A DNA stretch of 64,000 nt from Brevundimonas vitisensis (GTDB lineage Bacteria > Pseudomonadota > Alphaproteobacteria > Caulobacterales > Caulobacteraceae), in NCBI RefSeq assembly GCF_016656965.1, contig NZ_CP067977.1:682001-746000 (forward strand), read 5' to 3'. Positions 35,225-44,566 of this stretch are shown piece by piece. Position 1 is the first letter of the stretch; each line of letters begins with the position of its first letter. The notes below the pieces were generated by a model, which saw only the letters and a program-made list of their open reading frames with translations, ran no database searches and had not been told where the DNA came from. The position numbers and the translations under genes are program-made.

Positions 35225-35258
35225 AAAGGCCGCCTCGGGATCACCGGGGCGGCCTTTT
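35225..35258 (+). terminator. Intrinsic terminator after rpsU
   Basis: AAAGGCCGCC pairs perfectly with GGCGGCCTTT, extended by four inner pairs, with loop GATCA and a TTTT tail. It starts 24 bp after the rpsU stop. Confidence 0.9.
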
Positions 35259-35301
35259 CATTTCGGCAATGCCTTAAAGGTCGGAGCCGACGACCGGGGC
35301 T

Positions 35302-35766
35302 TCAGCCCCGGCGATACAGGGCCACGATCAGGGTGAAGAGGCGCCGCGCCGTTTCGTGGTCGAGGGCGATCTTTCCGGCCAAGCGGTCCTTCAGCAGCTC
35401 GGCCCCCTCGTTATGCAGACCCCGCCGGCCCATATCGACCGACTCGATCTGGCTGGGCGAGGACCCGCGCAGGGCCTCGTAATAGCTGTCGCAGATCAGC
35501 AGATAGTCCTTCAGGACGCTTTTCAACGGCGTCAGGGACAGGACATGGGCCCGTTTGTAGTCCCCGCCCGCAATGTCGAACACCAGGCGGCTGTCCTGCA
35601 GCGACAGGGTCAGATCATAGGGGCCATGCTCCGATCCGGCCGGCTCGAAACTGTTTCGTTCGACGATGTCGTATATGGCAACGCGGCGTTCGTGCTCGAT
35701 CTCGGACGTGGCCGCAGGCAGCGTCGCGGCATCCAGGGCAATGGACGCCAGGCGATGGTCGCTCAT
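35302..35766 (-). CDS. UPF0262 family protein
   Basis: 154 residues from ATG 35766, overlapping the DUF2948 stop by 4 nt (ATGA). The sequence SIALDAATLPAATSEIEHER and VAIYDIVERNSFEP, plus LSLTPLKSVLKDYLLICDSY, identifies UPF0262, an alphaproteobacterial family of unknown function regularly placed downstream of murA. The open frame further upstream is unrelated. Last gene of the murA-DUF2948-UPF0262 operon. Confidence 0.92.
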   Translation of the reverse strand: MSDHRLASIALDAATLPAATSEIEHERRVAIYDIVERNSFEPAGSEHGPYDLTLSLQDSRLVFDIAGGDYKRAHVLSLTPLKSVLKDYLLICDSYYEALRGSSPSQIESVDMGRRGLHNEGAELLKDRLAGKIALDHETARRLFTLIVALYRRG

Positions 35767-36263
35767 GACGCCAGGACCCCGCCGGAGGCGATGTCGGTCC
35801 CGATCTCGGCCGGGTGGGCAGGTGCCGCCTTGGCCGGCCAGCGTTCCGAAAGATCGGTGACCACCGCGTCCAGGCATTCGACGTCGATTCGCAGATCTCC
35901 ACCTCCAGCGAACATCAGGATGACCCGCCCGCCCGGTGCGTCGCCCGGCTCGAAATCGATGGCCAGAAGCTCCAGCGGCGTTTCGGGTCCGCGCGGCAGG
36001 CGCCGGCTCTTGACGGCGACCACATCCCCGAACTGCATGGCGGCCATCACGCGCGTGCCTCCGCATTCCCAGCAGAAGCGGCTGAGCGCCAGGGTCACGC
36101 GACGCGCGCCTTTTTCCCAGACGATGTCGACGGGGCGCAGAATGGCGTCCTGAAGCGCAGCGGAGATGATGCTGAGGTCCTCGCCGTCATGGGCCAGCAG
36201 GCGCAGCGGCTCGACAGGGCCGGTCGGTATGGGCGTGGTGTCGTCGACAGCCTCAATGCTCAT
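35763..36263 (-). CDS. DUF2948 family protein
   Basis: 166 residues. Conserved parts are [20 protein letters not shown], a [18 protein letters not shown] strand pair, and [20 protein letters not shown] then [13 protein letters not shown]. The family is alphaproteobacterial and uncharacterised. The start overlaps the end of murA by 11 nt and the stop overlaps UPF0262 by 4 nt, so the three are tightly coupled; a link to cell-wall synthesis is positional inference. Confidence 0.9.
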   Translation of the reverse strand: MSIEAVDDTTPIPTGPVEPLRLLAHDGEDLSIISAALQDAILRPVDIVWEKGARRVTLALSRFCWECGGTRVMAAMQFGDVVAVKSRRLPRGPETPLELLAIDFEPGDAPGGRVILMFAGGGDLRIDVECLDAVVTDLSERWPAKAAPAHPAEIGTDIASGGVLAS

Positions 36264-37542
36264 GCCCGTCCTCCTTGACCCGCCGGATCTCGGCCCCGCA
36301 GGCTCCGAGCTTCTCCTCGAGCCGCTCGAAACCCCGATCCAGGTGATAGACTCGCCCGATGGTGGTTTCGCCTTCGGCCACCAGGCCGGCGATGACCAGG
36401 CTGACCGAGGCCCGCAGGTCGGTAGCCATGACCGGAGCGGCGCGAAGGGTTTCGACCCCGCTCACCCGCGCCTCGCCGGCGTGGACCGAGATGTCGGCCC
36501 CCAGGCGAGCCAGTTCCGGCGCATGCATGAAGCGGTTTTCGAAGATGTTCTCGTGGATGACGCTCTCGCCCTCGGCCGTCGTCATCAGGGCCATGAACTG
36601 GGCCTGCAGGTCGGTGGCGAAGCCGGGGTAAACCTCGGTCGCGACATCGACGGCCTGAAGGCGACGGGCCGGATCGCGGCGCACGATGACACCATCGGCG
36701 GTGGGTTCGATCTCGACTCCCGCCGCGATCATCCGCTCGGTCAGGGCCGAAATCAGCTCGGGCTTCGCCTTGGTCAGGCGGACCTCGCCGCCCGCCATGG
36801 CCGCCGCACAGGCATAGGAGCCCATCTCGATCCGGTCGGGAATCACAGACCAGTCGGTCCCACGCAGAGACGTGACGCCGGTGATCGTCAGGACGTCGGT
36901 ATCCACGCCCTCGATCTTGGCCCCCATGGCCGTCAGACAGCGGACCAGATCGCCAATCTCGGGCTCTCGCGCTGCGCGGCGCAGAACGGTCGTACCTTGG
37001 GCCAGGACGGCCGCCATCAGGGTGTGTTCCGTCGCCCCGACCGAGACGAAGGGAAACTCGATTTCGGCCCCAATGAGACCCCTGGGCGCGATCGCCGAGA
37101 CATAGCCTTCGTCGAGCTCGATCGAGGCCCCCAGGCGCGACAGGGCGTCCAGATGCAGGTCCACCGGGCGGGCACCGATGGTGCAGCCGCCGGGCAGCGA
37201 GACCTTGGCATGGCCGGTCCGCGCCAGCAGAGGCCCAAGAACATTGAACGAGGCCCGCATCTGGCGAACCAGATCATAAGGCGCGAAGGTCGAAGTGATC
37301 TCGGCGGCGTGGAACAGGGTCTGCTGACCATCCGGCCCGTCGCTCTCGGTGACCTCGACGCCGAACTGCCGCAACAGCTGGCCCAGGAATCGCGTGTCGG
37401 CCAGGCGCGGCATATTGGTCAGCCGAACCGGCTGATCGGTCAGGATCGTCGCGGCCATCAACTTGATGGCGGAATTCTTGGCACCGCTGACGGGGATTTC
37501 CCCGTGAAGCTGGGTGCCGCCCTTGATGGCGATGCTGTCCAT
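36253..37542 (-). CDS. murA: UDP-N-acetylglucosamine 1-carboxyvinyltransferase
   Basis: 429 residues from ATG 37542 ([20 protein letters not shown]); the longer frame adds unrelated sequence. MurA transfers enolpyruvate from PEP to UDP-GlcNAc, the first committed step of peptidoglycan synthesis and target of fosfomycin. K22 (AKNS) and the fosfomycin-reactive Cys in [13 protein letters not shown] (C120, equal to C115 of Escherichia coli) are present, so the enzyme should be fosfomycin-sensitive at this position. First gene of the cluster with DUF2948 and UPF0262. Confidence 0.97.
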   Translation of the reverse strand: MDSIAIKGGTQLHGEIPVSGAKNSAIKLMAATILTDQPVRLTNMPRLADTRFLGQLLRQFGVEVTESDGPDGQQTLFHAAEITSTFAPYDLVRQMRASFNVLGPLLARTGHAKVSLPGGCTIGARPVDLHLDALSRLGASIELDEGYVSAIAPRGLIGAEIEFPFVSVGATEHTLMAAVLAQGTTVLRRAAREPEIGDLVRCLTAMGAKIEGVDTDVLTITGVTSLRGTDWSVIPDRIEMGSYACAAAMAGGEVRLTKAKPELISALTERMIAAGVEIEPTADGVIVRRDPARRLQAVDVATEVYPGFATDLQAQFMALMTTAEGESVIHENIFENRFMHAPELARLGADISVHAGEARVSGVETLRAAPVMATDLRASVSLVIAGLVAEGETTIGRVYHLDRGFERLEEKLGACGAEIRRVKEDGHEH

Positions 37543-37656
37543 GACGTCCTTGAGCGGGCGTGGGCGGGGTGTTGCAGGAGTGCCCAACGCGATCGGCTAT
37601 CTAGCCCGGCAGCCGGGCTTGGCGAAAGTCCGCCGCCGGACCTTTCGCAATGACTT

Positions 37657-37830
37657 TCAGTTGCTCCGATCCGGTTTTGCGGAGGCGGACGGGGCTTTTC
37701 GACGGCGCAGATTGTCTCGAAGCGCCGAAGCAAGGCGTTTTGCGCGCTCGGCCTTGGCCCGTTCTTCAGGTGTCGATGCAGGCTGGGCGGGGTTTTCGGG
37801 CTGATCGACCATAGGGGCGTCGGGTTCCAT
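37657..37830 (-). CDS. Small basic hypothetical protein
   Basis: About 57 residues from ATG 37830 (TTG 37848 and ATG 37812 are alternatives; none has a clear ribosome-binding site). The first half is Pro/Asp-rich, the second a basic helix EERAKAERAKRLASALRDNL followed by RRRKAPSAS. I recall similar short proteins with an ALRxNLRRRK motif in other alphaproteobacteria, of unknown function. Upstream of murA on the same strand. Confidence 0.6.
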   Translation of the reverse strand: MEPDAPMVDQPENPAQPASTPEERAKAERAKRLASALRDNLRRRKAPSASAKPDRSN

Positions 37831-37911
37831 TTGAAGATTTGTGGTCAAGTACCGCTTTCTGGGCTTCCCCCCCGGCGGTCGTTTGGCTATACGCCCGGTT
37901 CCTCAGATTTC

Positions 37912-37986
<75 letters not shown>

Positions 37987-37996
37987 TCTGAAACGC

Positions 37997-38024
37997 AAGG
38001 GCCCGACCGTAAGGTCGGGCCCTT
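37997..38024. terminator. Hairpin terminator after tRNA-Thr
   Basis: Perfect 12-bp stem AAGGGCCCGACC, loop GTAA, GGTCGGGCCCTT. It starts 10 bp after the tRNA and 13 bp before the stop of the convergent gene, so it may act on both. The T-run is short. Confidence 0.75.
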
Positions 38025-38037
38025 GTCGTATCGGCTT

Positions 38038-38643
38038 TCAGTCAATGGCATCTAAGGATGACGGGTCTGCAGACGTCCTGTCGCGATCGAACTGCATCGG
38101 GCGCCGGGGCGAGCCCCAGCCATCCTCTGTACGCGTCCTGAAGCCGTAACCGATATGCCGGTCGTCGCTCAGGCCCGGGCTGTAGCCCGCGTCATACGGA
38201 TAATAGCCGTCGTAGGGATAATCGCCGTAATAGCCAAAACCGTTCTCGGTCTGGCTGAAACGGAAGCTGACGCGGCCACTCTCCCCAATGGGTACCGAGA
38301 TGGAAGCCCCATAGGATCGATAGCCACCGGTTCCGATGGCACCTTCGACATGGCCGTGGATTTCGCGATCATCGTCCCAAAGCACAGGTCCACCGTGGCG
38401 ACGCTCGTCGCGGGGCGTGGCACCGGCGGCAAGGAATCTCTGAATTTGCTGATCGGTGGTCAGGCCGTGCGGCTGATCCTGCGGCCCTGCGGCCTGGGCA
38501 TCGGCGGCGGTGGGCGCAGGCGCAGTCGGCGCCTCTGCATGCTCAGCCACGGACTGGGTGCCGGCCGGCGCCGTCTGAACGACGCCCTCCGGATCGTCGG
38601 ACAGGCCAAGAACAGCCAAGGTCAGGATCGCGGCGAACATCAT
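38038..38643 (-). CDS. Exported hypothetical protein, Tyr/Gly-rich C-terminus
   Basis: 201 residues. Short hydrophobic N-terminus (signal peptide or anchor, about 1-15), Ala/Pro/Glu-rich stretch, then IHGHVEGAIGTGGYRSYGAS and ISVPIGESGRVSFRFSQTEN, which look like two beta-strand repeats, and a Tyr/Asp/Gly segment GYYGDYPYDGYYPYDAGY. I do not recognise the family. The beta-rich middle recalls outer-membrane-associated proteins but this is weak. Confidence 0.6.
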   Translation of the reverse strand: MMFAAILTLAVLGLSDDPEGVVQTAPAGTQSVAEHAEAPTAPAPTAADAQAAGPQDQPHGLTTDQQIQRFLAAGATPRDERRHGGPVLWDDDREIHGHVEGAIGTGGYRSYGASISVPIGESGRVSFRFSQTENGFGYYGDYPYDGYYPYDAGYSPGLSDDRHIGYGFRTRTEDGWGSPRRPMQFDRDRTSADPSSLDAID

Positions 38644-38695
38644 CGGACTTCTACTCCCACTCGCAGGCTACACTCGTCGCCGACCTAGACCAAAT

Positions 38696-39178
38696 TCAGG
38701 CCGTGCCGTCGCCGCGGCCCAAGGGGTCGGGCAGTGGCCTGCCCGCCTCGACGAAGGACAGGGCAACAGAGTTGATGCAGTACCGCAGGCCGGTCGGTGG
38801 CGGGCCGTCCGGGAAAACGTGCCCCTGATGGCTGTCGCAGCGCGCGCAGACGGTTTCGGTGCGCACCATGCCGTAGGAGGTGTCGCGGATCGCCCGGACA
38901 TGGTCCTCGTCCACGGGCTGGGTAAAGCTGGGCCAGCCCGTTCCACTTTCGAACTTTGTGCCGGTCCGGAACAGCGGAAGACCGCACATCCGGCAGCAGA
39001 AGACGCCCGCGCGCTTCTCTCCCAGCAGAACCCCGCAAAAGGGAGCCTCGGTGCCATGGGCCAACAGGACCCGCTTTTCCTCTGCCGACAGGTCGGCCTC
39101 CAGCGCGACGCGCTGCGAAGGACTGGGCGGGGTGAGGTCGAAGCCGGAGGCGGAGCGGCGAATGTCGGTGTCTGTCAT
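38696..39178 (-). CDS. msrB: Peptide-methionine (R)-S-oxide reductase
   Basis: 160 residues. Reduces the R form of methionine sulfoxide in proteins. Structural zinc is bound by C62, C65, C111 and C114 (CRMCG, CARCDSHQGHVFPDG), and the catalytic cysteine is C134 in LRYCINSVAL. FESGTGWPSF is the second signature. No signal peptide, so cytoplasmic. Stand-alone gene with no msrA nearby. Confidence 0.95.
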   Translation of the reverse strand: MTDTDIRRSASGFDLTPPSPSQRVALEADLSAEEKRVLLAHGTEAPFCGVLLGEKRAGVFCCRMCGLPLFRTGTKFESGTGWPSFTQPVDEDHVRAIRDTSYGMVRTETVCARCDSHQGHVFPDGPPPTGLRYCINSVALSFVEAGRPLPDPLGRGDGTA

Positions 39179-39255
39179 GCGCTGAACATAGGAAGGGCCG
39201 GGCGAGGGTTCTACCCCGCCCGGCCCTGCTTTGGTCCGGCCGTGTCAGCCGAATC

Positions 39256-40737
39256 CTAGAACAGCGAGCCCACCCAGGCACGGACCGCGTTCTCGTCCGC
39301 CGGGTTGCCGGTGTAGACCAGGCCCTGAGCCGGGACGAAGGGCTGGTTGTTGGCCCGCTCGCGCGACGTCCAGGCCTTGTGGCCATAGGACAGGTCCGAA
39401 TAGTTCGACGGCAGGCGCACGGTCGTCGGCTCGATGAAGATGGTGTCCGTTGCCGTCGTGGAACCGACGATCCGGACGTTCGGCAGACGAACCAGCAGGT
39501 CCAGCGTGTCCAGGCAGCCGCCCGAGCAGCCGGCGTCAACCAGCACGACCACGGGCCCCTGAACCGGATTGGCCACGCCGGTGTCGGCGACCGCAGGACG
39601 GCCTGCCAGCGTGAAGGTCGGCTGACCAGCGGCGATGGCGGCATCGAAGGCCGCCACCACGGCGCGGGTTTCCTCAATCACCGGAGCCGATTCGGCCACG
39701 AAGCGGGGATCGGCTTCCATCCGGGCCAGGGTATCGGCGAACCACTGACGGTTCCCCGGCGTGGCGCGATAGGTGATCTCGCCAGCGGCCGGCTGGCGGC
39801 TGACGGTGAACTCCGGCGTCCAGATGCGGTTGGCGAGGCCATAGCCACGGGCCGTCGAGGTGTAGGACTGACCACCGGCACCCCGCAGGTCCAGGACAAA
39901 GCCCTGGGGTCCACGCAGGGCAGAGGCCTGACCCTCGATCTGGCTGTTGAAGGCATCCCAGCCGGCGCTGTCGGCGAAGGAATGGACATTCACCCACGGG
40001 CGACCATTGACCGTCTCGACCGACAGGGGGACGTCACCGGGCATATAGACGGTGGCGCGGTAAGCCTGCTCCAGCGAGGCGGCGTCGACCGGCTGGGGGC
40101 GAACTTCCATGTCGCGGGGACGGCGGTTTCCAACCTGGAATTTGCAGGTCTGGGGCACGCCGCCGGCGAAGGGGTTGTTGCGGTTCCACAGAAGATAGGG
40201 TGCCGAGCGAACCCGGCCGGCCTCGGTGTCTAGATCGCCTTCCCACAGGTCCAGCTTGCCGCGGGCGTATTCCTCGATCGGCTGGGCGTTGCACTCGGTC
40301 ACGACCGCGCCGACGGCCGGCGCACCGCGCGTGCCCGGCTTGACCCAGGTCACCACATACTGGCCGTCACGCCAGCCCGTCGTATAGCCGGGCCAGTTGG
40401 TGGCGAAATACGGGCCCAGGCCCTCGAACGTCGGGCGCAGGGTGATGTTGGAATCGCGGAAGCCTGCGCCGTAGTAGCGCATCAGATAGGCATGGCTGTC
40501 GCCGCTGTTGACCTGCCCGACCTTGCTCAGGGCATCGGCGAGACCAGCGTCGAGCCAGGCGCGGAAGTCCTCGCTGGCGGCACCGGGGATCACGGCCGCC
40601 GGGTGGTTGTCGCGCAGGGCGGCATGGGCGGCCTGAAGATCCTGGCGCGCCAGGTCACGGAAGTCCTGAGCGACCACCGAGGATGCGATCAATGACAGGG
40701 CTACCGCCGAGGCGGCGGTGAACAGGCGATGCGTCAT
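39256..40737 (-). CDS. Secreted S41-peptidase-like protein
   Basis: 493 residues. Signal peptide 1-23 (SSVVAQD). A long N-terminal helical and PDZ-like region (about 25-230) is followed by a tail-specific-protease fold: VNVHSFADS, VLDLRGAGGQS, and near residue 400 GPVVVLVDAGCSGGCLDTLD and VRIVGSTTATDT. In S41 enzymes the nucleophile lies in a VLVNxxSASASE strand; here the segment is VLVDAGCSGGCLD, so the Ser position is plausible but the usual Lys partner four residues later is not. The protein may be an active relative with different geometry or an inactive one. Confidence 0.75.
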   Translation of the reverse strand: MTHRLFTAASAVALSLIASSVVAQDFRDLARQDLQAAHAALRDNHPAAVIPGAASEDFRAWLDAGLADALSKVGQVNSGDSHAYLMRYYGAGFRDSNITLRPTFEGLGPYFATNWPGYTTGWRDGQYVVTWVKPGTRGAPAVGAVVTECNAQPIEEYARGKLDLWEGDLDTEAGRVRSAPYLLWNRNNPFAGGVPQTCKFQVGNRRPRDMEVRPQPVDAASLEQAYRATVYMPGDVPLSVETVNGRPWVNVHSFADSAGWDAFNSQIEGQASALRGPQGFVLDLRGAGGQSYTSTARGYGLANRIWTPEFTVSRQPAAGEITYRATPGNRQWFADTLARMEADPRFVAESAPVIEETRAVVAAFDAAIAAGQPTFTLAGRPAVADTGVANPVQGPVVVLVDAGCSGGCLDTLDLLVRLPNVRIVGSTTATDTIFIEPTTVRLPSNYSDLSYGHKAWTSRERANNQPFVPAQGLVYTGNPADENAVRAWVGSLF

Positions 40738-40920
40738 ACAGAGAACTCCGGGCCGTCGTTTCGGGTGGTGAGCGTCAGTTAAAGCCGATCAGCGGCGGGA
40801 TTGCCAAGCCCGAACGCCGTTCCGGTGAACTGCGTGCCGGTTTACTCCCCGGTGAACGCGTCCTAATCGGGGCAGGCCGATCACAAATGTTTCAATGCCT
40901 GGCCTTCGGACCCGACACAC

Positions 40921-42930
40921 ATGTTCTCAAAGATCCTGATCGCGAACCGTGGCGAAATCGCCGTCCGCATCATCAAGACTGCGCGCAGGATGGGCATCAG
41001 CACCGTGCTGGTCCATTCCGATGCCGACACCGGGTCGCTGGCCTATGAGATGGCGGACGAGACCATCCATATCGGCCCGTCGCCCGCTGCGCAGTCCTAT
41101 CTGGTTCAGGACAAGATCGTCGAAGCGGTGCGGCGTTCGGGCGCAGAGGCGGTGCACCCCGGGTTTGGCTTCCTGTCGGAGAACCCCGTCTTCGCCCGAA
41201 GGCTGGAGGCGGAAGGAATCACCTTCATCGGCCCCAATCCGCACGCGATCGAGGCGATGGGCGACAAGATCACCTCCAAGAAATTCGCCGCCGAGGCCGG
41301 TGTGTCCACCGTGCCAGGGCACATGGGACTGATCGAGACAACCGACCACGCGGTCCAAATCGCCAACGAGATTGGCTATCCGGTCATGATCAAGGCCTCG
41401 GCCGGAGGCGGCGGCAAGGGCATCCGCGTGGCCCACTCCGACGACGATATGGCCGAGGGCTTCGCGGCCGTGAAGGCCGAGGCCCTGACTGCGTTCGGTG
41501 ACGATCGTGTCTTCCTGGAAAAATTCATCGTCGACCCCCGCCATATCGAAATTCAGGTGCTGGGCGACAAGCACGGCAATATCGTCAGCCTGTTCGATCG
41601 CGAATGTTCGATCCAGCGCCGCAATCAAAAGGTCATCGAAGAGGCCCCCTCCCCCTTGCTAGATGACGCGACCCGCAAGGCAATGGGCGATCAGGCCGTG
41701 GCCCTGGCCCGGGCCGTCAACTACGACTCGGCGGGCACCGTCGAGTTCGTGGCGGGCCAGGACCGCAGCTTCTACTTCCTGGAGATGAACACCCGGCTGC
41801 AGGTCGAGCACCCGGTGACCGAACTGATCACCGGCGTCGATCTGGTCGAACAGATGATCCGCAGCGCCGCTGGCGAGCGGATGGCCTTCGGCCAGGACGA
41901 TCTGAAGATCGACGGCTGGGCCATCGAGAGCCGCATCTATGCCGAGGACCCCTACCGCGGCTTCCTGCCCTCGATCGGACGACTGGTGCGGTATGAACAG
42001 CCGGAGGAAGGCGAGCATCATTCGCCCACCGGCCCCTATGTGGTGCGTAACGATTCCGGCGTCCGCGAGGGCGACGAGATCAGCATGTTCTATGACCCGA
42101 TGATCTCCAAGCTGTGCGCCTGGGCTCCGACGCGGGCGGGCGCGGTCGAAGGCATGGCGCGCGCGCTGGAGGACACCCACCTGAACGGCGTCGGTCACAA
42201 TGTGCCGTTCCTGGCCGCGGTGATGGACCAGGACCGATTCAAGTCGGGCAAGCTGGCGACCAGCTACATCAAGGACGAGTTTCCCGACGGCTTCCATGGA
42301 TTGAGCCCCGACCGGCGTCAGACCGACATCCTGATCGCCACGGCCGCCGCCATGAACGAGGTGCTGACGGAGGCCGCTGGCGACCCGTCCGATCGCACGG
42401 AATGGATCGTCCTGATCGCCCAGGGCAATGAGAAGGGCGAACCGCACGGCATCAGCCTGTCTTACGACGATGAGGAGGCGCTGACGCTGGATCTGGTCGG
42501 AGAGGACCGCGCGCTCAGCCTCAGCCAGATCGACTGGCGGCCCGGCCTGGCCCAGTTCAAGGCTGTGCTGGACGACGAGCCGTTTACCGCCGAGGTCAAG
42601 CGCGTCGCAGACGGCTTCGACATCCGCCACCGCGCCGTCCGGGCCCGGGTCCGCGTCTTGAGCCCACGCCTGGCCGAGCTGCATGCGCGGCTGCCGATCA
42701 AGGTGGCGGCCGACACCTCGAAGCTGATCCAGTCCCCCATGCCTGGCCTGGTGGTCGCCATCCCCGTGACGGTGGGCCAGGAGGTCAAGACGGGCGAGAC
42801 CGTCGCCATCATCGAAGCCATGAAGATGCAGAACATCCTGAAGGCAGAGCGCGATGGCGTGGTGAAGGCCGTCAGCGCAAAGGCCGGTGATCCGGTCGCG
42901 GCCGACGATGTGCTGGTGGAGTTCGGCTGA
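40921..42930 (+). CDS. pccA: Propionyl-CoA (acyl-CoA) carboxylase alpha subunit
   Basis: 669 residues combining biotin carboxylase (1-450: [36 protein letters not shown]), a linking BT domain (about 500-590) and a C-terminal biotinyl domain (IIEAMKMQN, biotinyl K635). This three-part length is that of PccA rather than the single-domain AccC at 10.5 kb. It carboxylates propionyl-CoA to methylmalonyl-CoA with PccB, whose gene is not in the window. Long 183-bp upstream gap, likely with its own promoter. Confidence 0.93.
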   Translation: MFSKILIANRGEIAVRIIKTARRMGISTVLVHSDADTGSLAYEMADETIHIGPSPAAQSYLVQDKIVEAVRRSGAEAVHPGFGFLSENPVFARRLEAEGITFIGPNPHAIEAMGDKITSKKFAAEAGVSTVPGHMGLIETTDHAVQIANEIGYPVMIKASAGGGGKGIRVAHSDDDMAEGFAAVKAEALTAFGDDRVFLEKFIVDPRHIEIQVLGDKHGNIVSLFDRECSIQRRNQKVIEEAPSPLLDDATRKAMGDQAVALARAVNYDSAGTVEFVAGQDRSFYFLEMNTRLQVEHPVTELITGVDLVEQMIRSAAGERMAFGQDDLKIDGWAIESRIYAEDPYRGFLPSIGRLVRYEQPEEGEHHSPTGPYVVRNDSGVREGDEISMFYDPMISKLCAWAPTRAGAVEGMARALEDTHLNGVGHNVPFLAAVMDQDRFKSGKLATSYIKDEFPDGFHGLSPDRRQTDILIATAAAMNEVLTEAAGDPSDRTEWIVLIAQGNEKGEPHGISLSYDDEEALTLDLVGEDRALSLSQIDWRPGLAQFKAVLDDEPFTAEVKRVADGFDIRHRAVRARVRVLSPRLAELHARLPIKVAADTSKLIQSPMPGLVVAIPVTVGQEVKTGETVAIIEAMKMQNILKAERDGVVKAVSAKAGDPVAADDVLVEFG

Positions 42931-43029
42931 AGCCCTCCTCCCGCGCATGACCGCGATTTAATCTCGCCCGCATTGCCCGCCCTGCCCGGGTGCTGCATCG
43001 TCGGGTCTTGGGTTTCTCGGGATCAGATC

Positions 43030-43410
43030 ATGCGTATTTCTCTTTTGCTCGCTGGCGTGGCCATGGCCGGTCTGACGGCGTTTTCGGCCTCGGCTCAGGA
43101 TGGGCAATATGCGCCGGCCCTGACGCGGATGCTGACCGAGGCGGCGGCTGGCACCTGCCCCGCCGATCTTATGGCCGATGAGCTGCTGGCCGCCTGTCAG
43201 GGACAGATCGACGCCATGGCGTCCGGTCTGAACAGCCTGGGCGAGATCGAGACCATGACCTATCTCGGCACCGAGGCCACGCCGGAAGGCCCGGTGGAGA
43301 TGTATTCCGTCGTGTTCAGCGGCGGCGCGACCATGACCTGGGGCATCGGCCAGATACAGGATGGCAAGTTCCGCGCCGCCTTCGGCACCATGGGCAGCGC
43401 CAACGAGTGA
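43030..43410 (+). CDS. Small exported protein of unknown function
   Basis: 126 residues from ATG 43030. Signal peptide 1-22 (AGLTAFSASAQD). The mature part has two cysteines (TCPADL, AACQGQ) likely to form a disulfide, then a beta-rich C-terminus: ETMTYLGTEATPEGPVEMYS followed by VVFSGGATMTWGIGQI. Family not recognised; similar short periplasmic proteins occur in Caulobacterales to my memory. It precedes the methyltransferase gene by 25 bp but need not be related. Confidence 0.7.
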   Translation: MRISLLLAGVAMAGLTAFSASAQDGQYAPALTRMLTEAAAGTCPADLMADELLAACQGQIDAMASGLNSLGEIETMTYLGTEATPEGPVEMYSVVFSGGATMTWGIGQIQDGKFRAAFGTMGSANE

Positions 43411-43435
43411 CCCTGGGTTTCTGACCGCACTGGCT

Positions 43436-44566
43436 GTGTACGCCTTTCATGAGTTCTTTGCCGGCGGGGGCATGGTGCGGGCGGGCCTTGGGGGCGGCTG
43501 GACCTGCCGGTTCGCCAACGACATCGATGCGGGCAAGGCTGCAACCTATCGCGACAACTGGGGAGCCAATGGGCTGCATGTCGGCGATGTCCGCGCACTG
43601 AAGCCGGACGATCTGCCGGAGGCCGCTGATCTGGCATGGGCATCCTTTCCCTGTCAGGACCTGTCCCTGGCCGGCCGGGGACGGGGTCTGGGCGGCGAGC
43701 GGTCTGGCACCTTCCATGCCTTCTGGAGCCTGATGACGGCACTGGGCGACCTGGGGCGCGGTCCCCGGATCGTCGCCATCGAAAATGTCTGTGGCACCCT
43801 GACATCGCGAGGGGGTCAGGATTTCGTCGCCATCTGCCGCACCTTTGCCGAGGCCGGATACCGGTTCGGGGCGATGGTGATCGACGCGGCCCTGTTCGTA
43901 CCGCAGTCGCGGCCCAGGTTGTTCATCATCGGGGTTCGCGATGACGTGGGCGTGCCGAGCAGCCTGATGGCCAGCGAGCCCGTCGCTGCGTTTCTTAGCC
44001 CAGCCCTCAGCCGCTCGATTGCGGAGCTGCCGGCAGAGGTGGCCAGGCGGGCCTTCTGGTGGGCCCTGCCCGTTCCCACGCGTCGCGACACGACCCTGGC
44101 CGACATGATCGACGATACGGCATGGCATACGCCGGCGCAGACCCAGACCTTGCTGGAGCTGATGTCGCCCCTGCACCGCGCCCGCATTGCCCAGGCCCAG
44201 GATTTGGGCGGGCGTCATGTCGGCAGCGTCTTTCGACGCACACGCGCGGACGGACGGGGCGGAAGGGTTCAGAGGGCCGAGGTGCGTTTTGACGGCCTGG
44301 CCGGCTGCCTGCGGACTCCGTCGGGAGGATCCAGCCGTCAGTCGCTGTTGATGATCAACGACGGAGTGATCCAGTCGCGACTGATTTCGCCGCGCGAGAC
44401 AGCGCGCCTGATGGGGCTGGACGACAGCTATCGTCTGCCGCGGGGAACCCACAGGGCCTATCACCTGACAGGAGACGGAGTGGTCGTGCCGGTCGTGAGG
44501 CATCTGGCCCGGCACATCTTCGAGCCGATCCTGGATCAGTCGCTGTCTTCGCGTGAGGCCGCCTGA
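43436..44566 (+). CDS. Solitary C5-cytosine DNA methyltransferase
   Basis: 376 residues from GTG 43436; CTG 43421 (adding LTALA) is an alternative. All C5 motifs are visible: I FHEFFAGGGMVRAGLG, IV SFPCQDLSLAG (nucleophile C73), VI ENVCG, VIII QSRPRLFIIG, a variable target-recognition region about 190-290, and IX-X SRLISPRETARLMGLDD plus VVPVVRHLA. It transfers methyl from SAM to cytosine C5. No restriction endonuclease, Vsr or specificity gene is adjacent, so it is an orphan, possibly epigenetic, enzyme. Target not predictable. The last 31 nt overlap the convergent oxidoreductase. Confidence 0.93.
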   Translation: MYAFHEFFAGGGMVRAGLGGGWTCRFANDIDAGKAATYRDNWGANGLHVGDVRALKPDDLPEAADLAWASFPCQDLSLAGRGRGLGGERSGTFHAFWSLMTALGDLGRGPRIVAIENVCGTLTSRGGQDFVAICRTFAEAGYRFGAMVIDAALFVPQSRPRLFIIGVRDDVGVPSSLMASEPVAAFLSPALSRSIAELPAEVARRAFWWALPVPTRRDTTLADMIDDTAWHTPAQTQTLLELMSPLHRARIAQAQDLGGRHVGSVFRRTRADGRGGRVQRAEVRFDGLAGCLRTPSGGSSRQSLLMINDGVIQSRLISPRETARLMGLDDSYRLPRGTHRAYHLTGDGVVVPVVRHLARHIFEPILDQSLSSREAA

